In this document: one piece after another, positions 36,140 to 46,763 of the stretch | Layout of the letters: each line of letters begins with the position of its first letter | Position numbering within the stretch: position 1 is the first letter of the stretch | Assembly: GCF_902459705.1 (NCBI RefSeq) | Contig: NZ_CABPRU010000014.1 | Span: 62,001-126,000, forward strand | Source of the DNA: Pandoraea terrigena | Lineage (GTDB): Bacteria; Pseudomonadota; Gammaproteobacteria; Burkholderiales; Burkholderiaceae | DNA: 64,000 nt | Direction: 5' to 3' | The notes under the pieces: model-generated | Databases searched by the model: none | What the model saw: the letters and a program-made list of their open reading frames with translations, nothing else | Told to the model about the DNA's origin: nothing | Translations under genes and position numbers: made by a program

Positions 36140-36577
36140 ATGCCTGCGCCTCCCTCGTCCGATCCGCCGGTCACCGCCGACGCGCTGACCAAGAGCGATT
36201 TCGAAGCCCTCTCGGAATTCCGTTATCGCCTGCGTCGATTTCTCAATTTCAGCGAATCCGCCGCGCGCGACGAAGGCATCACGCCGCAGCAATACCTGTT
36301 GCTGCTGCACGTCAAAGGTATCCCGGGACGCGACTGGGCGTCCATCCGTGAATTGGCCGAGCGCCTGCAAGCCGTGCATCACAGCGTGGTGGCGCTCGTC
36401 GCCCGCTGCGAGAAAGCCGGGCTGGTCACGCGCCGCCAAAACGAAAGCGACCGGCGAGTGGTGGAAGTGCACCTCTCGGCGGCGGGCGACGCGTGTCTCA
36501 TGAATCTCGCCGCCCAGCACCGTAACGAGTTAAGCACCTTTGCGGACATCTTCCACATTCGTGGCGTTCATTTGTAA
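36140..36577 (+). CDS. MarR-family transcriptional regulator
   Basis: A 145-residue winged-helix regulator. The DNA-binding region (about 55-115) has ITPQQYLLLLHVKG, SIRELAERLQAVHHSVVALVARCEKAGLV and the wing RRQNESDRRVVEVHLS. The start was set at ATG 36140 (MPAPPSSD), with the open frame upstream lacking conservation. A ClC transporter gene starts 13 bases after its stop, so the two probably share a transcript and the regulator may respond to a condition in which the transporter is needed. The effector is unknown. Confidence 0.88.
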   Translation: MPAPPSSDPPVTADALTKSDFEALSEFRYRLRRFLNFSESAARDEGITPQQYLLLLHVKGIPGRDWASIRELAERLQAVHHSVVALVARCEKAGLVTRRQNESDRRVVEVHLSAAGDACLMNLAAQHRNELSTFADIFHIRGVHL

Positions 36578-36590
36578 TCACGGCATTGCC

Positions 36591-38399
36591 ATGGCATCGC
36601 TTCCCCATTCCCCTTCGCCTCATTCAACCGCGGCCGCGCCCGCCCACGCACGGGATTTTTCACGTGCACCGGGTCTGCCGCGACTCCTTGCGCTTGCCGC
36701 AGTCATCGGTTTTTGCGGCGTTCCCGCCGCATGGCTGCTGCTGCACCTGATCCAGGGCTTCACCAACCTCTTCTTCTACCAGACGCTCTCGTTCGCGCCT
36801 CGCTCGCCCGCCGATAACACGCTCGGCCCAGCCGTCATCGCACTCCCGGTCATCGGGGGACTGATCGTCGGCGCGATGGCCCGATTCGGCAGCGACAAGA
36901 TTCGCGGCCACGGCATTCCCGAAGCCATCGAGGCGATTCTGTTCGGCAAGAGCAAGATGTCGCCGCGCGTCGCCATCCTCAAACCGCTGTCCTCAGGCAT
37001 CGTGATCGGCAGCGGCGGGCCGTTCGGCGCGGAAGGCCCCATCATCATGACCGGGGGCGCGGTCGGTTCGCTCATCGCCCAGTACTTCCATCTGAGCGCC
37101 GCCGAGCGCAAGACGCTGCTCGTCGCCGGGGCCACCGCCGGGATGACGGCGGTATTCGGTACGCCGGTCGCTGCCGTGCTGCTCGCCGTGGAACTGCTGC
37201 TTTTCGAATGGCGACCGCGCAGCCTGCTGCCGGTGATCGCCGCCTGCGCGGTCGCAGGGTTCGCGCGGCCGCTGATGCTCGATGCCGGTCCGCTCTTTCC
37301 CATGGCGGCCTCCGTCGTCGCGCCCATCGCGCTGATGTCGTGCGTGATTGCCGGGGTGTGTGCGGGCATCCTTTCCGCCGGCATGTCGCGCGCCCTCTAC
37401 GCCATCGAGGACGGCTTCCACAAGCTGCCCGTGCACTGGATGTGGTGGCCGGCCATCGGCGGCGTCGCCATCGGCATTGGCGGCTATCTCCAGCCACGTG
37501 CGCTGGGGGTGGGCTATGACGTCATCGCGGACCTGCTCGCCGGACATTTCACGCTGCACGCCGCGCTGGCGTTGCTGGTGGTCAAGGCGATCATCTGGGC
37601 GATTGCGTTGGGATCGTGCACGTCCGGTGGGGTGCTCGCCCCGCTGCTCATGATCGGCGCAGGACTCGGCACGCTGCTCGCCCCGGTACTGCCCGGCGGC
37701 GATGTCTCACTGTGGGCGCTGGTGTGCATGGCGGCCACGCTCGCGGGCGTGCTCGGTGCGCCGCTGACAGCCATCGTCTTCGCCCTCGGCCTCACACACA
37801 ACGTGAATGCACTGCTGCCGCTGTTGCTCACTTGCGGCATCTCGTACGGCATCACGATCTGGATCATGCCGCGCTCGATCATGACGGAGAAGATCGCGCG
37901 ACGTGGCCGTCACATCCATCGCGAGTACGGTGTCGATCCGCTGGAGCGCCTGCACGTTGGCGAGTTGATGACCCGGGAGCCGGTGTCGCTGGCCGCCGAC
38001 ATGCCGATCGACGAGGCGGCGCAACAAGCCTTCGGCGCGGGCCAGCGCCATCGCGCCTATCCCGTGGTCGACGCCGGGCACGGCGTGCTGGGCATGGTCG
38101 ACCGGCAAGCGCTCACGCGCGCCCAGACGCAGGGGTTACAAACGCTGGGCCAGTTGTACGGCGCGAATCCGCCGCTCGTCGCCCTGGCGTCGGAGACCGG
38201 GCGTATCGTGTCGGCGCGCTTCGCCGCGCATCACCTGGAACGCCTGCCTGTCGTGAGCGATGCCATCTCACGCACACTCGTCGGCATCATCAGCCGCAGC
38301 GATCTGGTCAAACCGGCCGAGCACTGGCGCGCGGAAGAAGAAGTGCGCGAGCGCATGCTTCATCTCGGACGCCGACGCAACGGACCCTCGATACGATGA
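36591..38399 (+). CDS. ClC-family chloride channel/antiporter with CBS domains
   Basis: A 602-residue protein. A ClC membrane domain (about 30-440, around ten or more helices) is followed by two CBS modules (about 460-590, LMTREPVSLAADMPIDEA and LVGIISRSDLVKP). Selectivity-filter motifs are GSGGPFGAEGP, with the gating Glu conserved as in proton-coupled ClC antiporters, and TSGGVLAPLL. The conserved Glu favours chloride/proton exchange over a passive channel, but transport type cannot be proven from sequence. The CBS pair probably binds an adenine nucleotide in the cytosol. It is encoded immediately after a MarR regulator and convergent with an AAHS transporter gene. Confidence 0.9.
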   Translation: MASLPHSPSPHSTAAAPAHARDFSRAPGLPRLLALAAVIGFCGVPAAWLLLHLIQGFTNLFFYQTLSFAPRSPADNTLGPAVIALPVIGGLIVGAMARFGSDKIRGHGIPEAIEAILFGKSKMSPRVAILKPLSSGIVIGSGGPFGAEGPIIMTGGAVGSLIAQYFHLSAAERKTLLVAGATAGMTAVFGTPVAAVLLAVELLLFEWRPRSLLPVIAACAVAGFARPLMLDAGPLFPMAASVVAPIALMSCVIAGVCAGILSAGMSRALYAIEDGFHKLPVHWMWWPAIGGVAIGIGGYLQPRALGVGYDVIADLLAGHFTLHAALALLVVKAIIWAIALGSCTSGGVLAPLLMIGAGLGTLLAPVLPGGDVSLWALVCMAATLAGVLGAPLTAIVFALGLTHNVNALLPLLLTCGISYGITIWIMPRSIMTEKIARRGRHIHREYGVDPLERLHVGELMTREPVSLAADMPIDEAAQQAFGAGQRHRAYPVVDAGHGVLGMVDRQALTRAQTQGLQTLGQLYGANPPLVALASETGRIVSARFAAHHLERLPVVSDAISRTLVGIISRSDLVKPAEHWRAEEEVRERMLHLGRRRNGPSIR

Positions 38400-38400
38400 C

Positions 38401-38426
38401 GCGCCGCCAACCAAGGTTGACGGCGC
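38401..38426. terminator. Hairpin between convergent clc and AAHS genes
   Basis: GCGCCG (38401-38406) pairs with CGGCGC (38421-38426), and CAACC pairs with GGTTG inside, with one mismatch. No T tract. It occupies half of the 52-bp gap between the convergent genes. Confidence 0.5.
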
Positions 38427-38451
38427 GCCAGCAGGCAACGAGAGGCAAACG

Positions 38452-39828
38452 TCAGTGCATCGGCGTGGAATGGCGCGCGTCGCGCGACGAGGCCGGCGGG
38501 TTGCCGCTGGCCTGCTCCCAGGCGTTCTTGGCGAGCAGCGCGACGGTGGCGATCACGGCCGGAATGGCCAGCAGCGAGAACGTCGCCGCAAATCCCATGT
38601 GACGGCGCATCAGCTCCGCACCCAGCAACGCACCGGCAATGCCGCCGAAGCGCCCCACACCGAGCATCCAGGCCACGCCCGTGGCGCGACCGTGCGTCGG
38701 ATAGAACATCGCAGCCAACGACGGCATTGACGACTGCGCACCGTTCATCGCCGTGCCGGCCAGGAAGATCAGGACGACCAGCGCACCGATGTTGCCCATC
38801 GCCTGCCCGACCGCATACACGAGCACGGCCGTGATCGCGTAGCCCACGGCCACCACTTTCTGCGCGTTGAACTTGTCCATGCACCAGCCCGACAGAATCG
38901 TGCCGATGCCGCCGCCGAGCGGGAACAGCGCCGTAATCAGCGCGGCACGTTCGATGCTGAAACCGGCATCCTTGAACAGGAGTGGCATCCAGCTCGTGAG
39001 CAGATAGAAGATCACGAGTCCCATGAAGTAGGTGACCCACAGCATCAACGAGCCGAAGCCATATTGCTTCGAGAGCACCACGCCGACGGCCGAACCGGCC
39101 TGCGTCGGCGCGGCTTCATTGACTGTAAACAGGCCGACGTCGTCCAGCGGCTCGCCGGAAATCCGCGACAGGATGCGGCGCACGCGCTCGATCGGCTTTT
39201 GACGCACGACGAGAAACTTGACCGACTCCGGCAAGCACAGGAGAAGCAGCGCCGAGAGCACCAGCGGCAGCACGCCACCGAGCACCAGCACGCTATGCCA
39301 GCCGAAGTGCGGAATCAGCCACGAGGCCACGAATCCGCCCGCCGACGCGCCCAGCGGGAAGCCGCAGAACATGGTGTTGACAACGACCGCGCGGCGCGTT
39401 TGCGGCGCGTACTCGGAAATCAACGTCACGGCGTTGGGCATGGCCGCCCCCAGTCCCAGGCCCGTCAGGAAGCGAAGTGCTGTCAGTGTCTCGAGATCCT
39501 GGGCGAACGCCGTCGCCAGGCTCGCTATGCCGAAGAAGACCACCGAGAGCACCAGCAACGTCTTGCGCCCGAGCTTGTCGGCGAGCGGTCCGGCAAAAAT
39601 TGCCCCGCCCGCCAGGCCGAAGAGCGCCGCCGAAAGGACCGGGCCGAGCGAGCCTCGGTCAATGTGCCATTGCTGCACCAGCGACGGGGCGATGTAGCCG
39701 ATGGCTGCGGTATCGAAGCCATCGATGGCGACGACGAAGAAACACAGGATCAACACCAGCCACTGGTAGCCGGAGAATCGGTGTGCATTGATATAGGTGG
39801 GCACATCCACCGTTCGCGTCTGATTCAT
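38452..39828 (-). CDS. Aromatic acid:H+ symporter (AAHS family, PcaK-like)
   Basis: A 458-residue major facilitator protein with 12 hydrophobic segments. The AAHS signature in TM1 reads FFVVAIDGFDTAAIGYIAP, including the DGFD acidic residues needed for aromatic-acid transport in PcaK. The loop motif ADKLGRKTLLVLS follows. It is encoded just downstream of pobA on the same strand but with a 267-bp space, so it probably has its own promoter. 4-hydroxybenzoate or protocatechuate is the likely substrate by context. ATG 39828 has GGAG eight bases upstream. Confidence 0.9.
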   Translation of the reverse strand: MNQTRTVDVPTYINAHRFSGYQWLVLILCFFVVAIDGFDTAAIGYIAPSLVQQWHIDRGSLGPVLSAALFGLAGGAIFAGPLADKLGRKTLLVLSVVFFGIASLATAFAQDLETLTALRFLTGLGLGAAMPNAVTLISEYAPQTRRAVVVNTMFCGFPLGASAGGFVASWLIPHFGWHSVLVLGGVLPLVLSALLLLCLPESVKFLVVRQKPIERVRRILSRISGEPLDDVGLFTVNEAAPTQAGSAVGVVLSKQYGFGSLMLWVTYFMGLVIFYLLTSWMPLLFKDAGFSIERAALITALFPLGGGIGTILSGWCMDKFNAQKVVAVGYAITAVLVYAVGQAMGNIGALVVLIFLAGTAMNGAQSSMPSLAAMFYPTHGRATGVAWMLGVGRFGGIAGALLGAELMRRHMGFAATFSLLAIPAVIATVALLAKNAWEQASGNPPASSRDARHSTPMH

Positions 39829-40095
39829 GAAACTGTCTCCTCGGGGCGTGGCCGCCCCGGCTGTCGTCGCATTGTTATTCTGGATTTCGCCGCCGCGGAT
39901 GCGCGCGCCTCTGCTGGGGGCGGCGCACGTGTCGGCCAACGTGATGCGATGGGTTGCGGCGTCGATTTTCTGCCGCTACTGTAAGGCCTTCACCGGGTCG
40001 TCAAAATGATCTTTCGTCAGATCATCCATAACGGACGGTTATACGCACGACCAAGCAGGCACCGGCGCCTGGGCGCCGATGCCCCGCTCGCCGCC

Positions 40096-41433
<1,338 letters not shown>

Positions 41434-41553
41434 TCACGCCTTGTCACGAGGGGCGAATGCGTCATATCTTATGGATCGCGCGCGTCACCTTGAATGGATG
41501 AATCGACGCCTTTCTTGTACTTTTTCGACAACTTGAACCAAGGGAAAACCAGT

Positions 41554-42483
41554 ATGACAGGCGCGTCATCCCGGCTGCGCGCGGCGCGCGAGACGATTCC
41601 GGAATTTTCGCTGTACGGTGAATTGACCGGAACGGACAGTGCCGATTTCGTCCATATCGAATGGATCGAAACGCGCAGCCGCCTCTATGACTGGCATATC
41701 GACACGCATCGACACCTGGGACTGTTCCAAGTGCTGGCGATCTTCGAAGGCACGGTCGAGGCAAACGTCGACGACGCCACGTGGGAGGTGCAAGGCCCGG
41801 CCGTCATCACGGTGCATCCGTCGGCGGTCCATAATTTCCGCTTCTCTCGCGGCGCGCACGGCTTCGTGCTGACGATGGCGCAGAGCGTGCCGTTCGATGC
41901 CGCACTCGGTGCCGACGCCGACATGGCGTCACTGCTGCGCAAGCCGTGGCTCTTCGCGCTGGGCGATGCGCCCCAGACGCGCGACCGCCTCTACACGCTG
42001 CTCGGTCTGATCATGGACGAGTTTTCGCGCCCGCAACTGGGGCACGCGGAAATGGTGGGATGGCTCACGCGCAGTGTGCTGTTGCTGCTCGCGCGATTGC
42101 ATGCGCATCACGATTCGGCCACCCGGGCCGGGCGCACGGAGCTGGATCTGTTCGCGCGCTTTCGCGCGCTCGTCGAAACGCATTACACCGAAGCGTGGGC
42201 CGTGCCGGCCTACGCCGCGCGACTGCATGTGACCGAGAGCAAGCTCAATCGGTTATGCCGTCGCATCGCGGGAAAATCGGCCTTCGATCTGGTGCAGGAC
42301 CGGTTGATGCTCGAAGCGCGCCGCAAGCTGATCTACATTCCCGCGCCAGTCTCGCACGTCGCCTACGAACTCGGCTTCCAGGATCCGGCGTACTTCTGCC
42401 GCGTCTTCAAACGCCATGTCGGCGTCACGCCGTCGGCCTTCCGTCGTACGGCGCAACACGCCCACCTCGGCGACGCCGCGTAA
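41554..42483 (+). CDS. AraC-family regulator, probable pobA activator (PobC-like)
   Basis: A 309-residue AraC/XylS regulator. A cupin-type effector domain (about 20-130) has WHIDTHRHLGLFQVLAIFEG and VHPSAVHNFRFS. The C-terminal double helix-turn-helix (about 205-300) ends FKRHVGVTPSAFRR. It resembles the AraC-type pob regulators (PobC/HpaA class) known in Pseudomonas. It is divergent from pobA, which supports that role. ATG 41554 is chosen because AGGG lies nine bases upstream; an ATG at 41494 would add 20 residues with no ribosome site. Confidence 0.87.
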   Translation: MTGASSRLRAARETIPEFSLYGELTGTDSADFVHIEWIETRSRLYDWHIDTHRHLGLFQVLAIFEGTVEANVDDATWEVQGPAVITVHPSAVHNFRFSRGAHGFVLTMAQSVPFDAALGADADMASLLRKPWLFALGDAPQTRDRLYTLLGLIMDEFSRPQLGHAEMVGWLTRSVLLLLARLHAHHDSATRAGRTELDLFARFRALVETHYTEAWAVPAYAARLHVTESKLNRLCRRIAGKSAFDLVQDRLMLEARRKLIYIPAPVSHVAYELGFQDPAYFCRVFKRHVGVTPSAFRRTAQHAHLGDAA

Positions 42484-42562
42484 GCACCGCGCCGGGTGAG
42501 CGGGTCAGCGCCGTCCAAAGCCCATCCCCCCACCGATGCACCGACGGGTCGATTCCGTCGAT

Positions 42563-42580
42563 GCCCCGGCGCGCCGGGGC
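42563..42580. terminator. 18-bp GC palindrome between convergent AraC gene and pcaD
   Basis: GCCCCGG-CGCG-CCGGGGC (42563-42580) abuts the pcaD stop codon. It can form a 7-bp stem in either direction but has no T tract. Confidence 0.55.
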
Positions 42581-43387
42581 TTACGCGTTGGCCGGCACCG
42601 ACACGCGCAGGAAGCGCAGCAGCGCCTCGGTCACGGCCGGGGCACACTCGATGTTCGAGAGGTGCGCCCCCGGCACGACGATCTGCTGCGCGCCGGGGAT
42701 GCGCTCGAGCATGGCGCTCGACATCGTGGGCGGCGTCGCCAGATCCTCCGAGCCGGTCACGATCAGCGTCGGCGCGGTGATCGACGCAATCTCGTCGAGC
42801 TGATTCATATCGCGCACGGCCGCACATGCCCCCGCGTAGCCCTGTGGCGAAAGCGAGCGGAACATCGCCTTCATGCGCTCGACAAGCGCAGGCGCCTGCT
42901 GTGCGAACGCCGGCGTGAACCAGCGCGACACTACAGCGTCGGCGACCGCGCTCATGCCATCGGCCTGCACGGTGCGAATGCGCGCATTCCAGCCATCCTC
43001 GCCGCCGATATGCGCCGACGAGCACACGATGGCGAGACGCTCGAGGCGCTGCGGTGCATGAATCCCCAGCCACATGCCCGTCATGCCGCCCATCGACACG
43101 CCCGCCACGCTGGCGCGCTCGATATGCAGCGCATCGAGCAGTGCGATCACGTCGCGTCCGAGTTGGTCGATGACATACGGGCCCGGCGTGACGGACGAGC
43201 CACCATGCCCGCGCGCGTCATAACGGATCACACGGAATTCGCGGGCAAGCGCCGGCACTTGCGGCGCCCACATGTCGAGCGTGGTGCCCAGCGAATTGGA
43301 CAGCACCAGCGCCGGTGCACGCTCGTCGCCGTCGATCGCCACGCGCAGCGTGGCGTCGCCCACCTCGATAAGGCGTTCCATCGTCAT
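42581..43387 (-). CDS. pcaD: 3-oxoadipate enol-lactonase
   Basis: A 268-residue alpha/beta hydrolase that opens 3-oxoadipate enol-lactone to 3-oxoadipate. The nucleophile Ser is in GVSMGGMTGMW. The oxyanion region is SNSLGTTLDMW, RYDARGHGGS is typical of PcaD, and the acid/base pair lies in ETGSEDLATP-like and GAHLSNIE segments near the C-terminus. It is the last gene of the pcaHGBCD cluster, 13 bases after pcaC. ATG 43387 has GGAG nine bases upstream; ATG 43381 is two codons later. Confidence 0.95.
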   Translation of the reverse strand: MTMERLIEVGDATLRVAIDGDERAPALVLSNSLGTTLDMWAPQVPALAREFRVIRYDARGHGGSSVTPGPYVIDQLGRDVIALLDALHIERASVAGVSMGGMTGMWLGIHAPQRLERLAIVCSSAHIGGEDGWNARIRTVQADGMSAVADAVVSRWFTPAFAQQAPALVERMKAMFRSLSPQGYAGACAAVRDMNQLDEIASITAPTLIVTGSEDLATPPTMSSAMLERIPGAQQIVVPGAHLSNIECAPAVTEALLRFLRVSVPANA

Positions 43388-43400
43388 TCGATTCGTCTCC

Positions 43401-43826
43401 TCAACCTTGAACGTCGATACGTGCACGGGTCGTCGACCCCGGCTCGGCGGCTTCCATCTCTGCGAACACCGTCTCGGCGTCGTGGATCGCCTGATTTGCG
43501 GCAGGCAAGCCGCAATACAGCGCGGCGTGCATGAACAGTTCCTTCATTTCCTCGCGCGTCACACCGTTGTTGAACGCGGCGCGCACATGCATGCGGAACT
43601 CATCGCCGCGATTGAGGGCGATGAGCAGCGAAAGCGTCACCATGCTGCGCATATGGCGTGTGAGGCCCGGGCGCGTCCAGATGTCGCCCCACGCGAAGCG
43701 CGTGATGAAGTTCTGGAAGTCGTCGTTGAATTCGTTACGGCGTGTAAGGGTGCGGTCCACGTGCGTGTCACCCAGGACAGCGCGGCGCACCTGCATGCCG
43801 TTGTCGTAGCGTTCCTGATCGTTCAT
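43401..43826 (-). CDS. pcaC: 4-carboxymuconolactone decarboxylase
   Basis: A 141-residue AhpD-like helical protein that decarboxylates 4-carboxymuconolactone to the enol-lactone used by PcaD. Recognisable segments are RRAVLGDTHVDRTL, FAWGDIWTRPGL, and the family core RSMVTLSLLIALNRGDEFRMHVRAAFNNGVT. The start overlaps the pcaB stop by four bases (ATGA). It is a free-standing enzyme; in some bacteria PcaC and PcaD are fused (PcaL), which is not the case here. Confidence 0.96.
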   Translation of the reverse strand: MNDQERYDNGMQVRRAVLGDTHVDRTLTRRNEFNDDFQNFITRFAWGDIWTRPGLTRHMRSMVTLSLLIALNRGDEFRMHVRAAFNNGVTREEMKELFMHAALYCGLPAANQAIHDAETVFAEMEAAEPGSTTRARIDVQG

Positions 43827-45199
43827 GTTGATTTCCTGCCGGGTTGGGATGGCGCCACAGTGGCATCCGCAAGCGCGAGGACCTGGCTCACAAACGTCTC
43901 GGCAGCACCCAGATAATGTTGCGGGTCCGTCAGTCGCTCAAGCGTCTCGACGCCGAGGATGCGGGTAATGTCTTCGTCTTCGCGCAGCACATCGAGCAGA
44001 TGACGCTGCTGCGCGAGCGCATCGCGGCAACGCGCCTCGACACGCCGATGGGCGTCGAGACGCCCCATCGTTTCGCCCAGCGCCATCGTCACGGCCTCGG
44101 CCATGATGAGTCCGTGCGTGATGTCGAGATTTGCCCGCATGCGCGTCGTGTCGACCGTCCAATCCTGCACGAGCGTGCGTGCGGTGGCCAGCGCACCGCC
44201 GCACAGCATCAGCAATTCGGGCAGCGTTTCCCACTCGGCGTGCCAGGTCCCCAGACCGCGCTCGTGATCCTGCTGCATCGCGACGAACAACGTGGCGGCG
44301 AGTTGCGGCGTACGGGTGGCCGCGGCGAGAATCGCCGCACAGCCGACCGGATTGCGCTTGTGCGGCATGGTCGACGAACCGCCCCGCCCGGCCCCGGAAG
44401 CCTCGGCAATTTCGCCGACTTCGGTTTGCGTGAGCATGGCCGTGTCGCGCGCGAACTTGCCGAGCGAGCCCGTCAGCGCAGCCGCCCAACTGCCTGCGCG
44501 CACGATGCGATCGCGCTGGCCGTGCCACGGCGTGGCCGCCTGCGCCAGGCCGAGGTGGCGCGCGAGCGCGGCGGCAACGGCGGGGCCCTGCGTGCCGAGC
44601 GACGCCAGCGTGCCGGCAGCCCCCCCGAATTGCGCGCACAGCACCTGTTGGCGCACGTTCGCGAGATCGGCGCGCGCGCGCAGCAAGGCGTCGAGCGTGC
44701 CCGCGAGCTTGAGGCCGAACGTGATCGGCAAGGCGTGTTGCAGCCACGTGCGGCCGACCATGACCGTCGCGCGATGCTGCCGGACCTGCGCGGCGAGTTG
44801 AGCGATGAGGCTGTCGAGATCGGCGCCCAGGTCGTCGAGCGCGCCACGCACTTGCAGGATGAGACCGGTGTCGATGGCATCCTGACTGGTGGCGCCCCAG
44901 TGCACGAAGCGAGCGGCATCGGCATCGCGTGCTTTCACGCGCGCCGTCAATTGCTTGACGAGGGGAATGGCGAGGTTGCCCGCGCCGGCCGCTGCGTCGC
45001 GCAGGGCGGCCCAGTCCAGTTCACTGGCGTGGGCGGCGGCGGTAATCGGGGCAACAGCGGCGGCCGGGATCACACCGGCCTCGGCTTCGGCAGCCGCCAG
45101 CGCCGCTTCGAAGTCGAGCATGCCTTGCAGCGTGGCATCGCGCGAGAAGCGCGCCGTCACGGCGGCGCCGCGCAGCAAAGAGTCAAGCAGTTCCGTCAT
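43823..45199 (-). CDS. pcaB: 3-carboxy-cis,cis-muconate cycloisomerase
   Basis: A 458-residue member of the fumarase/aspartase superfamily that lactonises 3-carboxymuconate. The superfamily signature is GGSSTMPHKRNPVG (about residue 280), with VHWGATSQDAIDTG earlier. It forms tetramers in the cytosol. The start was set at ATG 45199 (MTELLDSLL); upstream frame is not conserved. It follows pcaG after a 140-bp gap, larger than elsewhere in the cluster, so an internal promoter is possible although none is obvious. Confidence 0.95.
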   Translation of the reverse strand: MTELLDSLLRGAAVTARFSRDATLQGMLDFEAALAAAEAEAGVIPAAAVAPITAAAHASELDWAALRDAAAGAGNLAIPLVKQLTARVKARDADAARFVHWGATSQDAIDTGLILQVRGALDDLGADLDSLIAQLAAQVRQHRATVMVGRTWLQHALPITFGLKLAGTLDALLRARADLANVRQQVLCAQFGGAAGTLASLGTQGPAVAAALARHLGLAQAATPWHGQRDRIVRAGSWAAALTGSLGKFARDTAMLTQTEVGEIAEASGAGRGGSSTMPHKRNPVGCAAILAAATRTPQLAATLFVAMQQDHERGLGTWHAEWETLPELLMLCGGALATARTLVQDWTVDTTRMRANLDITHGLIMAEAVTMALGETMGRLDAHRRVEARCRDALAQQRHLLDVLREDEDITRILGVETLERLTDPQHYLGAAETFVSQVLALADATVAPSQPGRKST

Positions 45200-45339
45200 C
45201 GGAGCGTCGATGGTGGTTAGGGTTGAGTGGGGCCGGGTCGCCCTGTTACGTTGCGAAAATGCTGAGACGGCCACGGGCCGGCGGCACTTGCATGCCGACA
45301 GCCCGAAGCCGCGCCAGTGTCAGCCTTGCACGACCAATG

Positions 45340-45930
45340 TCAAAGGTCGAGGAAAACCGTCTCCTCGTCTCCCTGCATGCGGATGTCGAACCGGTACGAC
45401 ACACGGCCGCCATTCACCTCGCGGCGCGCGATCAGCGTGTGCCGACGCTCGGCCGGCACTTGTTGCAGCACGGGATCGAGCGCATTGGCCGCTGCCTCGT
45501 CATCGAAATAGATACGCGTAAACAGATGATTGAGCAAGCCCCGCATCGTCAGGATCACATCGATGCGCGGCGCTTCCCCCGGCGCGACTACGCCCGGCTT
45601 GATCGTCTCGAAGACGAACCGGTGCTCGGCGTGCGTGCCGGTGCCGCAGCGGCCCGTGCCGGCGAAGCCGGTGCGCTCGATATCGTCGGCGCTTTGCACG
45701 TAGTGGCCGGCAGCGTCGGCCTGCACGACCTCGATCAACGCGTCGTTGATCGGATGACCGGCGCCATCGAGCACCTGCCCGACGAGACGGATGGCCTCGC
45801 CTTCGGCACGATCGAGCGCCACCACGGGCGTGAAAGCGCTCTTGAAGTCGTAACGGTACTGCTCCGGCGAGAGGCCATAGGCGAAATACGGGCCGACGGT
45901 CTGCGACGGCGTTTGCGAGTAATCGGACAT
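45340..45930 (-). CDS. pcaG: Protocatechuate 3,4-dioxygenase alpha subunit
   Basis: A 196-residue intradiol dioxygenase subunit. It begins with TPSQTVGPYFAYGL, typical for PcaG, and has GQVLDGAGHPINDALIEVVQAD and the paired-subunit contacts FETIKPG and GLLNHLFTRIYF. The alpha subunit lacks a full iron-ligand set but completes the active site with PcaH. The start lies three bases after the pcaH stop. Confidence 0.95.
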   Translation of the reverse strand: MSDYSQTPSQTVGPYFAYGLSPEQYRYDFKSAFTPVVALDRAEGEAIRLVGQVLDGAGHPINDALIEVVQADAAGHYVQSADDIERTGFAGTGRCGTGTHAEHRFVFETIKPGVVAPGEAPRIDVILTMRGLLNHLFTRIYFDDEAAANALDPVLQQVPAERRHTLIARREVNGGRVSYRFDIRMQGDEETVFLDL

Positions 45931-45933
45931 GGC

Positions 45934-46644
45934 TCAGGACTCCATCGGCGTTTGGTCGGCACCGCGCAGGACGATGTCGAATTCGTAACCCAGCGCGTAC
46001 TCGGGCTCGGTGATATCCATCGAGAAGCGCGCAATCAGACGGTCGCGGGCATGCGCCGGTGTGGCCTGGAAAATCGGATCGTAGCCGAGCAGCGGATCGC
46101 CCGGGAAGTACATCTGCGTCACGAGCCGGGTCGCGAAATACTCACCGAATACCGAGAAGTGCAGATGCTGCGGACGCCACGCGTTCTGATGGTTCTTCCA
46201 CGGATAGGCGCCGGGCTTGATCGTCAGGAATCGGTAGCGGCCCTGCGCGTCGGTCAGGGCACGGCCGGCACCGAGGAAGTTCGGGTCCAGCGGGGCGTCG
46301 TGCTGGTCGACCTTGTGCACGTAGCGGCCGCACGCATTGGCCTGCCACAGCTCGACGAGCGTGTTCGGCACCGGACGGCCGCCTTCGTCGAGCACGCGGC
46401 CCGTGACGATCATGCGCTCGCCAAGCGGCTCGCCGTTACGCACGGCGTTGCGCGTCAGGTCGCTATCGAGCGCCCCGACGATGCCATGACCGTAGACTGG
46501 CGAGCGCAGGTTCGCGAGGTTCTGCTTGACGGGCACGAGCAGTTGCTTGGGGCCGCGCAGCGCCGTGGACTTGTACCCGCTGTCGATCAGCTTGGGATGC
46601 GAATCCCAGTCGCGGGGGCGCAGGACGGTCGTCGAATTCGACAT
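45934..46644 (-). CDS. pcaH: Protocatechuate 3,4-dioxygenase beta subunit
   Basis: A 236-residue catalytic subunit of the iron(III) intradiol dioxygenase that opens protocatechuate to 3-carboxy-cis,cis-muconate. The iron ligands fall in YRFLTIKPGAYPW (Tyr) and RPQHLHFSVFG (Tyr/His region); VELWQANACGRY is the family signature. It is the first gene of pcaHGBCD. GGAG is placed before ATG 46644, and the control region shared with the divergent LysR gene lies upstream. Confidence 0.96.
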   Translation of the reverse strand: MSNSTTVLRPRDWDSHPKLIDSGYKSTALRGPKQLLVPVKQNLANLRSPVYGHGIVGALDSDLTRNAVRNGEPLGERMIVTGRVLDEGGRPVPNTLVELWQANACGRYVHKVDQHDAPLDPNFLGAGRALTDAQGRYRFLTIKPGAYPWKNHQNAWRPQHLHFSVFGEYFATRLVTQMYFPGDPLLGYDPIFQATPAHARDRLIARFSMDITEPEYALGYEFDIVLRGADQTPMES

Positions 46645-46701
46645 GGTCTCACTCCATTTTGTGTTGACGAATCTGGCTTGGCGCCAGCTTGTTTTCGACA
46701 C

Positions 46702-46724
46702 TATATCCATAATCATTGGATATA
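46702..46724. promoter_or_regulatory. 23-bp LysR-type operator between pcaH and the regulator
   Basis: TATATCCA (46702-46709) and TGGATATA (46717-46724) are perfect inverted repeats seven bases apart and contain a T-N11-A core. The site lies midway between the divergent starts of pcaH and the LysR gene. It differs in sequence from the ATAACC-N4-GGTTAA site known for rhizobial PcaQ. Confidence 0.75.
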
Positions 46725-46728
46725 TTTA

Positions 46729-46757
46729 TTGACATTTTCTTGGGTTTTTCATAACTT
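46729..46757 (+). promoter_or_regulatory. Promoter of the pca LysR gene, possibly leaderless
   Basis: TTGACA (46729-46734), 17 bases, then TAACTT (46752-46757). The expected start of transcription, about seven bases on, coincides with the ATG at 46764, and no ribosome site precedes that ATG. Confidence 0.6.
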
Positions 46758-46763
46758 TTCGTC

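Noticed and set aside
36591-38399. Fluoride-specific ClC exporter
   Set aside because: The GAEGP motif with gating Glu and the attached CBS modules match chloride-type ClC proteins and not the CLC-F group.
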